64,000 nucleotides of DNA from Boswellia sacra (lineage: Eukaryota > Streptophyta > Magnoliopsida > Sapindales > Burseraceae): assembly GCA_013180625.2 (NCBI GenBank), contig SNVD02015884.1:248001-312000 (forward strand). The letters run 5' to 3'. Below are positions 35,758 to 46,191 of this stretch, piece by piece. Within the stretch, counting starts at the first letter, position 1. Every line of letters starts with the position of its first letter. Made by a program: the position numbers and the translations under genes. The notes beneath the pieces are model-generated. The model had not been told where the DNA came from and did no database searches. It worked only from the letters and a program-made list of their open reading frames with translations.

Positions 35758-38700
35758 ATGAACACGAACAAGAACAACAAGAAGAGAGCTGGAAGCAGCC
35801 TCTTCGACTCTGGCGCCACTGTCATGGATGTTTGGCAACGAGAACTCGGCCTCCTCTCCCCCCGTAATTTCTCCAATCGTCGTCGTGCCTCTGAGGTCTC
35901 TTCTGCTTTCTACTTTTTCTTTTCGCTTTTTTGGAGTTTTGTTATTCTGAATTATGTATAGTTATTTATTATTTATTTATTAACATGTAAAAATGTTATG
36001 TTCTAGATATTTGGTGCATGCTGATCCAGGCGTTAGATCATTTCACTTTTATTTGATTATATTGGAAATGAGATCCTCATATACATTTTTTAATTAACAC
36101 AGGAACCAAACGGCGTCGTTTGGACTGGAATTTAGTTATATTTGCAGTGTTTTGATAATTTTGATGATTCCTTATGTGTATAAGGGGCTGTTTAAGTGTG
36201 GTCTTTTACTTTAAGCTTGATTTTAGCTTTTGCTCAACAAAATGGCTTAGTTTGATGTCGTTTAATATGGAATTAAATAAGGGAATTGTTTTTGGATTTG
36301 CATTGTCTATGAAGCTTTACTTGGATTATTATTTCTTATGTTTTAGGATCTTATTCTTCGACTTCATATTTACAAGAAGCTTAATAAACATCGGGGTTGT
36401 GTGAACACGGTGAGCTTCAATGCAGATGGTGACATTCTGGTGTCCGGCTCTGATGACAAGCGGGTTATACTCTGGGACTGGGCAACTGGCCATATCAAAC
36501 TCTCATTCCATTCTGGCCACAGTAACAATGTTTTCCAAGCCAAGATCATGCCATATACGGATGATCGCTGCATTGTCACCTGTGCTGCAGATGGGCAGGT
36601 AATTTTACTTCATTTAATGAACACCACCACCTTAGAATGACATGAGACATTCTGGTTTCCATGTTTCTTTCAATGTTGTTGTGTACTTATGTAAATCATT
36701 TTGTCAGCTCTTTAGATCTTTGATTTTGTAGACTAGTATTTTTATTAATAATTTTAAAGATCACCATTCTCTGAGGATTTGAAGAGTTATACGTTTTCAA
36801 GTTAATGGACAAGGTTATGTTCACTTGAAAATTTCACGATATTCATGATTAGCTGCTTATTTATCTTCTCTTCTCACCTTGCTTAATTATTTGTTCTCTT
36901 GAAAAGAATACTCATCTCCTTTCACACACACACATACACACACACACATATGTATTTATGTATGTATGTATGCGTATATGTATATGTATATTGGTTAAAG
37001 TTTTCTCTATAGAGTTGTCTTTACATTGTGAATAATGTTTTGATCGTTTTTCAGGTTCGCCGTGCTGAAATTATGGAACATGGTGGAGTGGAGACTACAT
37101 TGCTAGCCAAACATCAGGGACGGGCTCATAGATTGGCTATTGAACCTGGAAGTTCCCATATACTCTATACTTGTGGTGAAGATGGACTGGTACAACATGT
37201 AAGTTGTGATTTCTTTTGCTGCTTGTATTCCTTCCATTAGGCATGAAAGCTATTCATTTGATGAATATGTAGTTGGGGGCCTTTTTTTCCACCAACTCTC
37301 ATATAGGATAATTGATTAATTTCTAGGTTGGACTTGTTTAAAGTGAAATGATCTAGTCAGACAATCCCTTTTTAGTCAACAACTTAGTGGTGCAAATGCT
37401 GCCCTTTCATGTAATAGTTGGTTTTGCACTGTAGATTATATTGACATAACATACGTCAATGTTGTTTCAGATTGACTTGAGAACTAGGGCTGCTACAGAG
37501 CTTTTTACATGTCGTCCACTTGATGATAGAAGATCTTACATGCAAGTGGTAAACCTAAATGCAATTGCCATTGATCCAAGGAATCCATATCTCTTTGCAG
37601 TTGCGGGATCAGATGAATATACTCGATTATATGATATTCGCAAATATAAGTGGGATGCTTCAACAGATTTTGGTCAACCTGCCAATTATTTTTGCCCTCC
37701 AAATTTGATTGGTGATGACCAAGTTGGAATTACAGGCTTGGCCTTCTCAGATCAGAGTGAGCTCCTTGTTTCTTATAATGATGAGTACATATATTTGTTT
37801 ACACAGAATATGGGATTGGGGCCAAATCCATTGCCATCCTCTCCAATGTCTACGGGTAGTGATGCAAGTGAAATAGCATCCGGTCATCCCTCAGCATCAT
37901 CCCCATCAAGGATGGGTGCTGGTGACATGGTTACTCCCCAAGTTTACAAGGGGCACAGAAATTGTGCTACAGTAAAAGGCGTGAACTTCTTTGGGCCGAA
38001 ATGTGAGTATGTGGTCAGTGGGTCTGACTGTGGCCGCATATTTATTTGGAGGAAAAAGGGTGGAGAGCTCATTCGTGTTATGGAAGCAGATAAGCATGTG
38101 GTAAACTGTATTGAGCCTCATCCTCATTTGCCAGTGCTTGCAAGCAGTGGAATTGAAAGCGACATCAAGTTATGGACTCCGGAGGCCACTGAGAGGGCTA
38201 CTTTGCCCACAAACATTGAACAGGTATGCTTTGTTTATAAAATCAACTTATTGGCCAAAATCTCGTGTCTGAAGGGTTCACTAAAATCTATCTTGGTGTA
38301 TATCCTCCTTTTATCCCTGCTATAATTATAGTCACCAGGTATTGGCTCTACTAGCATTAAAATCTTAAAGTTGGTAAAAGATGATAACTGCCTATAAAAT
38401 TGGACATTAATATTATACTTCCTCTTTTGAATTTCAAAATTAGAACTCCATCTGTAGCCTCAGCTTTTAGGGGTTTTTGTCTCGGAGATTAATAATAATC
38501 ATTCGATTCTCTCTGTTCAAGTCGAAAACTCTTCTTTTTCCTAGGACAAAGTGGATGAGATTTAATAGACTTTAGGTGTCATTGTACCTATTTAGGATCT
38601 TCCATGCTAAAGTTGATAATTTGATGTTAATAAATGAGTGCATATGGATTGGGCTATAATACTGTATAATATGTGCAGCAGAGGAGCTAATTTCTCTGCT

Positions 38701-39304
38701 GTTACTTGTTTGGAAAAGGTCCTGATACCTCATCGCATTCATTGGATTGCACTTGCTGACGACGATGATGATTATTATTTTTATGATATTGATGATGGCG
38801 ATGGTGAAGATGATGATAATGATGATGATGGCAACGATGATGATGATGATATTGATGTTGATGAGGACAATGGTGATGATGACCATAGCTATGAAGATGA
38901 CGATGATAATTTTGATGATGATGTAGAGGAGGATGATGATATAGAGGAGGATGATGATGATGATGAATGCTATGATGACAACAATGAAGTCGATGATGGC
39001 AATAAAGATGTTGATAATTTTTTTGGAGGTTTTGATAATGCTAATAATGATGATTTGTGACTTTGCACTTTGTGTCCAGTTCAAACCGAGGGCTAGGGGC
39101 TGGATGAACCATGTATTTTCACCAGAGGACCTGATGATGCAATTATTTTCACTGCAAAGGAGGAGGACCAACCCAGAGCACAATGGCGAAAACTCAGCTG
39201 AAGGCCAGGAATTTCTAGGGCTTATATTAAGATTTGATGCGAACAGTGACGGATCTTCAGATAATGAAGGAGATGATCCGAATCACGAGGATTCGCCGTG
39301 TTGA
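35758..39304 (+). CDS. WD40 protein, DDB1-CUL4 associated factor 8 (DCAF8)-like
   Basis: Five exons (35758-35895, 36347-36598, 37055-37198, 37471-38223, 39080-39304) close in frame and give 503 aa. WD40 repeats start near residue 60 ([27 protein letters not shown]) and run to about 425 ([35 protein letters not shown]). A conserved RLYDIRKY stretch at about 231-237 is a variant of the DWD box that docks on DDB1. The C-terminal tail ([20 protein letters not shown]) is typical of plant DCAF8/WDTC1-like proteins. The expected role is substrate receptor for CUL4-DDB1 ubiquitin ligase. Substrates are unknown. The last intron (38224-39079) carries a long degenerate GAT tract. Confidence 0.9.
36925..36990. 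repeat. (CA)n/(TATG)n compound microsatellite in intron 2 of the DCAF8-like gene
   Basis: CA units are followed by TATG units within the intron before the 37055 exon. It is a simple repeat. Confidence 0.75.
38758..39057 (+). repeat. Degenerate GAT trinucleotide tract in the last intron of the DCAF8-like gene
   Basis: About 300 bases are dominated by GAT/GAC/GAA units. Read in one frame they give a 100-residue Asp/Glu-rich peptide; in the frame of the next exon they give a Met-rich one. Neighbouring exons join cleanly across it (NIEQ then FKPRARGW, as in homologues), so it is intronic. Confidence 0.8.
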
Positions 39305-39659
39305 ATGTTGCTGTGACACCTTTTTGTCCTAGGAAAAATTATAGTATCTGTACATATCATAGTTTCTTAAGTGATGAAAACTTTTTTGGCTGGAAGTTTT
39401 CAATTTTTAATTGCCACTTTTTATTGATTATTTAAGCTCTTTGTCAGTCATGTGATTGATCACTTCTGGCGTTTACTTTGTACATGTGAGGCAGATATCG
39501 TAATTTGTTTTTCTAAAATAAATTAATTCACACTTGGGATATTTGTTTGATGGTCTCGCTTTTGGGTTCTGATGAAGCTCTCAGATCTCTCAGCTTCTCT
39601 TATAAATCATAACCGTGTTGGTTGGGAAAAAGTTGGGCGATGAATGATGGGTATGTTGG

Positions 39660-39694
<35 letters not shown>

Positions 39695-39869
39695 TTTTTA
39701 ATGTCATCTAGTTTAAGAATTGTATGAAGTTATCTTGAATTGCAACTAGGAATCAAAAGAATTCCAAAATTGACTTATACTTTTGTGTTATTCGGATTGA
39801 TTGCGAATTTATTTAATTGAGCGTTTCATTCTTTATTATGCAAAAATATAAGTACTATTCACAGTGGAC
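39305..39869. other. Convergent 3' region between the DCAF8-like and UGT genes
   Basis: It is the shared 3' flank of two convergent genes. It holds an ATT/TTA microsatellite at about 39660-39688 and nothing else recognisable. Confidence 0.6.
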
Positions 39870-41333
39870 TTAGATAGCAGGGGCAAACCTTTTGCTTCTT
39901 AGAAAGCTGGTGGCTGCATTGAGGAACTCTTCCAGGGCTTTGATAGACGATCCCTTAAAACCTTCACCTTCTCGTATGGCTTCTTCCAGTTTCTCTTTCA
40001 CCGCACCGGCCTTTCTTCTCATCTCCTCGCCATCGCTGGTTTTTCCTAACACCATAGTGATTACTTCTGCAATATCGTCATGCTTAACGTTTCCAGATTC
40101 AAGTCCTGCAATCTCTATACAGACGCCTGCTTCCTCCAGCATCTTGGAGTTGAAGAACTGCTCTGCAGCCAGTGGCCAACCAATAATTGGTAATCCTTGA
40201 TACAAACTTTCCAGCACCGAGTTCCAACCACAATGGCTGAGGACTGCACCAGTTGATTTGTGGGATAGAATTTCGAGTTGTGGTGCCCATTTATACGTCA
40301 AGATGCCCTGATTTTTTCTTCGGATTCTCTCTTGGAATCCGTCTGGAAACCATTCTGCATTTGGTTCTTCAGTTGCAGAGCAACCGATTGGGGGCCTAAC
40401 GACCCAGATAAAAGCTTTGCCAGTTGATTCCAAGGCAAGAGCTAATTCTTTCATTTGTGAAGGTAAGATGGCGTTTTGTGATCCAAAAGAGACGTACAAA
40501 ACTGAGGCTGGTGGCTGGAGATCAAGCCATGCAGAAAGACTATTAGTAGGCAAGTTATCATCTTTCTTTACAGAAGAGCAGGCTGGTCCTATCATCCATA
40601 CAGGCTTCCCTTTCATTTTCCTGCTAAAATACTTCACGCCAAGCTCTCCCAATCCATCAATGGTATTCAACAAAACTGCATCAGAGCTTAAGCAGAACAA
40701 AAACTGGCGTTCACGGAATTGCCACAAAGCTTCAGTGGCATCAGTTAACCAGAGATCAACCCCAAGACGCCAAAGTTGAATTCGGGATGCTTCAGGAAAG
40801 TCTAGCAGCAAGAACTCTTCATCCGCAGCTTTGTATTGGTGCATGTTAATAGAAATGGAGAAATATATGGCCATGCTGGAACCAGCCCCAGCGATAAACA
40901 CAGAGTGAAAAATTCCCAGTTCATTAGCAACTTCAACAGTCCATCCCAAGAACATATCGGAGATGATACAAAGAGGAGGGTAGCCATCTTCTTCAGTAAT
41001 GTCTGTAAGGAGATTCTTGAAGGGTGATTGAAGGTTTGGAGAGGCAATCAATAATTTCACCATGAGTTCATGTGAGAGTGTATCAGTGTTTTCCACACCA
41101 GGTGGTAGACCATAGACACTTCCATTGAAGGGGATTTCAGCAAGGCGTATGTTGGTGTTGGGAGGGAGTGAAGATTGGAGCTTTTTTATGTTAAGAGGAG
41201 TATTGACAATTGTGATGATATACCCTTTCCTTCTTTCTAGTTGTCTTGCAAGAGCCATGAAAGGATTGAGATGGCCATAAGCCATGAAAGGGAACATCAC
41301 AATGTTCTTATTCTGTGTTTGCCCTTTAACCAT
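39870..41333 (-). CDS. Family 1 UDP-glycosyltransferase, UGT92A1-like
   Basis: A single exon encodes 487 aa, the usual UGT length. The N-terminal acceptor domain has the catalytic His in FMAYGHLNP (His21). The C-terminal domain has an intact 44-residue PSPG box at about 348-391 (starting WAPQLEILSHKSTG, containing HCGWNSVLES, ending PLAAEQ), which binds the UDP-sugar. These enzymes glucosylate small molecules in the cytosol. The substrate cannot be read from sequence. The sequence style (GHLNPFMALARQLERRKGYI, long NTDTL segment) is like UGT92A1 of Arabidopsis. The closing Gln of the PSPG box is compatible with UDP-glucose use. Confidence 0.92.
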   Translation of the reverse strand: MVKGQTQNKNIVMFPFMAYGHLNPFMALARQLERRKGYIITIVNTPLNIKKLQSSLPPNTNIRLAEIPFNGSVYGLPPGVENTDTLSHELMVKLLIASPNLQSPFKNLLTDITEEDGYPPLCIISDMFLGWTVEVANELGIFHSVFIAGAGSSMAIYFSISINMHQYKAADEEFLLLDFPEASRIQLWRLGVDLWLTDATEALWQFRERQFLFCLSSDAVLLNTIDGLGELGVKYFSRKMKGKPVWMIGPACSSVKKDDNLPTNSLSAWLDLQPPASVLYVSFGSQNAILPSQMKELALALESTGKAFIWVVRPPIGCSATEEPNAEWFPDGFQERIRRKNQGILTYKWAPQLEILSHKSTGAVLSHCGWNSVLESLYQGLPIIGWPLAAEQFFNSKMLEEAGVCIEIAGLESGNVKHDDIAEVITMVLGKTSDGEEMRRKAGAVKEKLEEAIREGEGFKGSSIKALEEFLNAATSFLRSKRFAPAI

Positions 41334-41408
41334 AGCTTGTGGTCAGAATAGAGCTTGGCAACAGGGGTGAGTATATGGTTTGCAAGCACTTTAATATGTG
41401 AATGAAGC

Positions 41409-41416
41409 ATATATAA
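41409..41416 (-). promoter_or_regulatory. Probable TATA box of the UGT gene
   Basis: On the minus strand TTATATAT lies about 76 bases upstream of the ATG at 41333, in the normal position for a short leader. Motif and position only. Confidence 0.45.
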
Positions 41417-41512
41417 TGTCCAAGTAGAGAAGTCTAAAAGTATTTCTGTTCATATGGTATATCCAAACATTAATCGTATAGTGATACATAGAGTTCACTT
41501 TCTTGATAATTT

Positions 41513-41650
41513 AAAACTGATTGAGAGGCCATTAAAAACCATGGATGCATAGGTTAGGCAGCCTTGTAAAATTAGGACCTAAAATTGATTAAGTGGCCAT
41601 TTAAAACCCTGAATTCGTAGGTTAGGCAGCCTTGCAAAGTTAGGAACTCT
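41513..41650. repeat. Two-copy tandem duplication upstream of the UGT gene
   Basis: Two units of about 69 bases sit head to tail. Both contain the identical string GTAGGTTAGGCAGCCTTG (first copy with CAT before the AGG), preceded by GGCCATT and followed by AAATTAGGA or AAGTTAGGA. Copies have diverged by roughly 15-20 per cent by eye. Confidence 0.8.
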
Positions 41651-42841
41651 CATCTGTTACTAGCATTACTTTCAATAAAATGTTGGGCTCATAGATCCTG
41701 TGGTATTGGTGGGCATAAGTCTTTTTAGAAAAGGTAATATAAAAGATGATCATTTTGTGTTAACTTTGCTACAAACAGAAATATCTAAAATGCAAACATC
41801 AGTATAGCATCGCCAGAGAGATACCTTTCTCTCCACCTTGTGAGCACAAAAATAGGTATCTTACGATCTTCCACGGCCGCTTGTATCCATTCAGAACTTG
41901 GCTACAAATTAAATAGAAAATGATAGATAACGTGTTGTTTATGTAGTCTGGAAACTGTTTTCAGAAAACGTGTATATCGACCAATATATTTAAATTAAAA
42001 TAAAGACACAAACAACAAGAAGTTATGAAGAGACTTTTGTCTTTCACTATTTATGATCACAAAGCATTCAATATCTGGTTACATGCACTTTTTTCTTTTA
42101 TCAATTGCTAGTTTAATTTCCAAAGGAAGTGTTCTCCATAACATTTATATTATTTGAATGAATATCCTATAGAGTAAAAGGGTGTGAAAGTTGGCAAGTA
42201 ATAACTATGGCGGTGAATGGGTTAATATTTGTAAGGGTCAAGTTCCTTATGTCAAGCTCAAGATCCACAAGCCTAGCTCGACAGCCCATGGACAGTAAAG
42301 GAAAAAGAAATAAAAGAGGGGTAAAACAGACATAAATCTAGGGCATTTATTCTGATGGTTGAGGTAATTGACATGGGAGATTTTTCTTGGGATTGAGGAA
42401 TTGATCAAACGACTGTAAAGGTTAGAATATAGTTGGGATAGTTAATTTAGGGGAATCTTAGCCAAAAATGGGAGGAAAACAGTAAAACCGGGGAAGGAAA
42501 TCAATTGACAGGAGAACAAAAGTGGAAGGTTGTAGGGACAGCAAGAGGGGCACGTGAATACTTAGGAGGCAGCTATGGAGGCTAACCAAAAGAGGAAAAG
42601 TGGAAGTATTGAGAGGAGAAAACAGGGGATATGAGAAAGGAAGTTAGGAGGCTCAAGGACAGGGGGGCGTAACAGAGAGCTGGAAGGGAGTTTTCATGGG
42701 ATGTTTTTTTAAATGACCGGTCAACTTGATAAATGTAACCCCTTTTTAGAATTTATCTATTTATAACCCTTTTTATATATGAAAAGGTACTAATATCCTT
42801 GGATGAAAATTTATTTGTGTTTTCAATTATACTTTTGAAAA

Positions 42842-42974
42842 ATGGCAATTTCACACGATCTCTCTACAGAAAGAGAGACGAAGAGAGAGACGGCGATGAA
42901 TGAAATCTGGAGACGAAGATCGTTGCGTTCTCTACTATGCTTCTCCTCAATTTTCATACAAATCGTCTCAGGTT
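42842..42974 (+). other. Possible orphan first exon with a signal-peptide-like N-terminus
   Basis: An ATG-led frame gives a basic start then a hydrophobic run (RSLLCFSSIFIQIVSG), ending at a good donor (TCTCAG then GTTCCT) near 42970. It is preceded by a GA-rich leader-like stretch. No matching second exon with a recognisable domain is found before the CUE-gene remnant at 43.9 kb. It could be the start of an unrelated or chimeric gene, or chance. Confidence 0.25.
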
Positions 42975-43140
42975 CCTTGCGATTTCATTTCTCTTTAAAA
43001 AAAATTGATTTTTTTTATATTAATTCATTATTATCTGCTTAAATCAACAATTTGAGATCGTTCAAATCTGTTACGATCTTTGTTTATTTACATAATTACT
43101 ATTATGTTTGGTTGCTAGGAAAATTTTAGAGGGATTGTGT

Positions 43141-43210
43141 TTGGGGGGTGGGGTTTGGTGGGGGTTGGGTTGGGTGTGGTGGTGTGTGGGGGCATGGGGG
43201 TGGGGTGGTG
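43141..43210 (+). repeat. G-rich tract with quadruplex-forming potential
   Basis: About 70 bases consist almost only of G and T with at least seven runs of three or more G. This is the pattern required for G-quadruplex folding. It lies in the intron-like space between the orphan exon and the CUE-gene remnant. Confidence 0.6.
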
Positions 43211-43895
43211 TTATAGAGATGGAAAATTTATGTTAAATCTGAATTTCTTAGATAGCTAAAGTTTGGATTTTATGTTATCCTTCAAATGTTCTATTTTGAT
43301 TTGTTATATAAGATGAATTTTAGAATTCGAGAAGGGAAGGGATAAGAATTGAATGCCTAGTACAATTAAGTTGCAGTGGATTGTGGATTTGGTAGGTGGT
43401 GGAATTGGTGGTGATGGCAGTTGTGAGTGGTTGTCGGCGTGGTTTTAAAAGGCAGTAATGGGTGATGGATTTGGTGGGATGCGCTTACAGTAGAACTTTG
43501 GTTATGTAAGTATTCAAGATCTCATTCTGGGTTTAGTAGTTGCTGTTATATGTATTTGAAGGAAACAAAGGAGGTAATGGCAGAGAATTATAGTCGAGGT
43601 GTTTGATAATACTAGTGTGGGTGATTTCCATGATTATGATGGTGGTGCTGATGGCAAAAGTGATGGTATTCTATACGACTATAGTTGGTGGTGATGTTGT
43701 TACTACTAGTTTTGGTAATCTAATGTCAATGGGGGTGGTAGCACTAGGTTGGGGTATGATTTTTGGAGTTGTGGTGGCTATGAGGATTTGGCTACTTTTA
43801 TCGAAGTTTCAAAATCTTAAGAATTCAACATATCCGAGATTTGTATGTTTCGTTTGATTGTACAGATAAATTATTTTCTTTCTTTTTTATTCAGC

Positions 43896-44722
43896 TACAT
43901 GAGAATGATTATTTCTATAAATGTTGCTGCATCTGACAGTCAATCGACTCCAAACAAGCTTTCAATGGATGGTGCAAAATGGGTGGACTCGTTTATGACA
44001 GAAATGATGAGTGTTACTAATATGGATGATGCTAAAGCCCTTGCCTCAAGAGTGTTGCAAATTTTAGAGAAATCCACCATGACACGTACTGCTGATGAGG
44101 TATTAGAAAGTTTTCAAAAGGTGTGTATCTTTTGTTAATTAATTCAAACTACTTTAATTTTTATGTGTTTTTAGGGGTTGATATTGCAGTTTTTACTTCG
44201 TACGTTTAAGATGACATACCAAACTTATACAATTTGCATAGTAATGATGCTATTTTATTAATAATTTTTTATATGGATGAAAATTCATCATAACATGACA
44301 AACATACAGCTCACTGAAGCTCTATAATATAGTGGCTTTTTGCTGTTTTAAAGAACTTGTCATGAGTTAAGATTTTTCTCCCTGATGCGGGTGCTATTAT
44401 ATGGCTTTAGTTACAAATGTGTTTTTGTTGGCTTATATTATTATGATCTTTCATTGGACAAGAAAAAATGTTGCTGAAGGAACAATTTCATATATTGATC
44501 CGAGAGAATTCCATCCTTAAATGTGCAGTGGCTACTCAGCTTGAGCGTCAAAAGGAATGTGAGGGTAGAAACCAAGAGTTGCAACAATTGAAACAGATGC
44601 TTTGTCAGTGTTAGAAACAGTTGAGAACCTTCGAGGTGGATAACTATGCATTGCAAATGCACTTGAGGCAGGCTCAGCAAGGCAGCTCCATACCTAGACG
44701 TTTTCATCCCGATGTCTTTTGA
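43896..44722 (+). pseudogene. Truncated CUE-domain protein gene (At5g32440-like 3' part)
   Basis: Two conserved pieces remain. The first (about 43925-44120) encodes MDGAKWVDSFMTEMMSVTNM and a following helix. The second (about 44460-44722) encodes a coiled-coil ending in RRFHPDVF, the exact C-terminal style of plant CUE-domain (ubiquitin-binding) proteins. The CUE domain itself and all upstream exons are missing. In the second piece a stop (44612-44614) replaces a codon that is Gln or Glu in relatives, and the expected acceptor AG is shifted so that the exons do not join in frame. It is a 5'-truncated, decayed copy. Confidence 0.82.
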
Positions 44723-45160
44723 CGGATAGTAGACAAAACGAATAGACTGAATAGAGAGATGGAAGCTTAGCCTACTTTAATTCATTTGCATCACATGAAC
44801 TACAATGTCAAAAGGATTTCACATTATGTCGGCCAAAGCCAAAGGTCTAGTTGTTGCTTATGAAAATTGTTTGTCTTTCATGTGTTTCAGTTGGATGACC
44901 ATCTGGTGACTGTCTTCAAATTCTGTAACTCGAGCAAACACACAAAATATCAATCAATTTCTAGTTTGCTATGAAGGATTAAAAGTTGAAATTGTTTTTT
45001 TTTTGTGTTATTTGATCGTGTTATGATTCAATTCTCTCATTAACTAGGCAAGAAAATTGGTTTAATGTGATATATTCATGAGTCATTTTGCATTCATATA
45101 GAAATGTGATTGCATTCATATAGAGTCAAGAAAATATTCAAATTCTCATTAACTAAGTTA
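44723..45160. other. Intergenic region before the palindrome array
   Basis: Contains the 3' flank of the CUE remnant. No gene or repeat is recognised. Confidence 0.5.
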
Positions 45161-45168
45161 TGCTACCA

Positions 45169-45713
45169 GCACGACCAAGTCGTGCAAAAAAATAAAATCT
45201 GAAAATTTGCACGACCAAGTCATACAGTAAATGAGAACTTTAGAGAAATATAACGGGTTGAGCAGTAAATTATTGGGGTCTTCGAAGATTGGCATAAAAG
45301 ATACGAAATGAAATCGGTTTTGTTGCACGACGCAGTCGTGCAGTGAATAAAATCAACTACAAAACCACTAAGTGTTGCATGACCCATTTGTGCACTTGGT
45401 CGTGCACAAATTACAGCCGAAAATTTGGCACAACCTAGTCATGCTAATTGCACGACCCGGTCATGCAATAGAGTGAAATCGGTTTTGTTGCACGACCAGG
45501 TCGTGCAATAGAATGAAATCGATTTTGTTGCACGACCAAGTCGTGCAATAGAATGAAATCAGTTTTGTTGCACGACCCAGTGGTGCTATCAACATGACCT
45601 GGTCGTGCAGTGAATAAAATAAACTGAAAATTTTGCACGACCTAGTCGTGCTACATGCACGACCTGGTCGTGCAGTTAATGTGAAAATGACAATTTTGCT
45701 CGACTGGGTCGTG
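45169..45713. repeat. Array of a 17-bp palindrome, partly with a 40-bp period
   Basis: At least a dozen copies of the imperfect palindrome GCACGACC(N)RGTCGTGC occur in about 550 bases. Four of them start at 45450, 45490, 45530 and 45570, an exact 40-bp period, with the spacer AATAGAATGAAATCGRTTTT. Others are irregularly spaced and more diverged. Both strands would form short hairpins of 6-7 bp stem. Open frames across it (for example on the minus strand at 45444-45638) are by-products of the period. Confidence 0.85.
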
Positions 45714-45804
45714 CAAAGTTACAGATTTAAAATAGTTGTGCATATAGGACTAAAACTGCCTAAAATATTATAAGAAGTTAAAGTTGCAGATTTAAAATAC
45801 TAAA

Positions 45805-46191
45805 TTGACTAAAACTGTAGCTTTTACAATTCCTGGTGGTTGTGGCAACGAAAATGGTTTACAACAAGGCACTGTAATCCTAAATCGAAATTTAGCTTTT
45901 CAAATTTTCATAATAACAGATACGATAGCCTTGACTCTCTCGCTTTGTGTTGTCTTTGTCCACTTTGTTTTATCAATTCAAAAATTTGAGAGACTAAGAA
46001 TTAAGCTAATTGTTGCTTTATGGTTGACCATATTTGCAATGGCAGTACTAGTGGTTGCATTTTTCACAAGCATATATGAAGTTTTAGCACCTTCTTTATG
46101 GCATGCAAATGCCATTTGTTCTCTTGGCTCAAGCTTCTTCCTCCTCCTAGTAATTATATATTTAGAGATTCCTTTGAATTGTGTAATTTAA
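45805..46191 (+). pseudogene. Orphan PGG-domain fragment (ankyrin/ACD6-type membrane protein)
   Basis: The frame encodes about 128 aa. It starts with VAFTIPGGCGNENGLQQGT, the signature of the PGG domain, then ILNRNLAFQIFIITDTIALT and three hydrophobic segments (about 33-60, 66-94, 101-122). In plants this domain is the C-terminal membrane part of ankyrin-repeat proteins such as ACD6, linked to defence and cell death. No ankyrin repeats lie upstream; the palindrome array is there instead. The frame's own ATG falls inside the domain. It is most likely a gene fragment; a small expressed exon is less likely. Confidence 0.7.

Larger units (their letters stand above)
41334..42841. other. Promoter side of the UGT gene and intergenic DNA
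   Basis: It contains a probable TATA box for the UGT gene (41409-41416) and a two-copy tandem duplication (41513-41650). The rest, including the purine-rich stretch at 42440-42700, shows no recognisable gene or element. Confidence 0.5.

Noticed and set aside
38638..39060. Open frame for a 140-aa Asp-rich protein
   Set aside because: It is the degenerate GAT repeat read in one frame inside the last intron of the DCAF8-like gene; the flanking exons join in frame without it.
39870..41333. Plus-strand open frames opposite the UGT gene (39892, 40417, 40836)
   Set aside because: They are antisense shadows of a long, clearly conserved UGT frame.
43603..43857. Hydrophobic open frame (Met/Val-rich) before the CUE remnant
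   Set aside because: It comes from G/T-rich low-complexity intron-like DNA with no domain and no conserved features.
45444..45638. Minus-strand open frame through the palindrome array
   Set aside because: The repeated peptide pattern follows the 40-bp DNA period, so it is a by-product of the repeat.
45169..45713. CRISPR-like array
   Set aside because: Spacers are not unique (they repeat each other), the context is a plant nuclear genome, and no cas genes exist.
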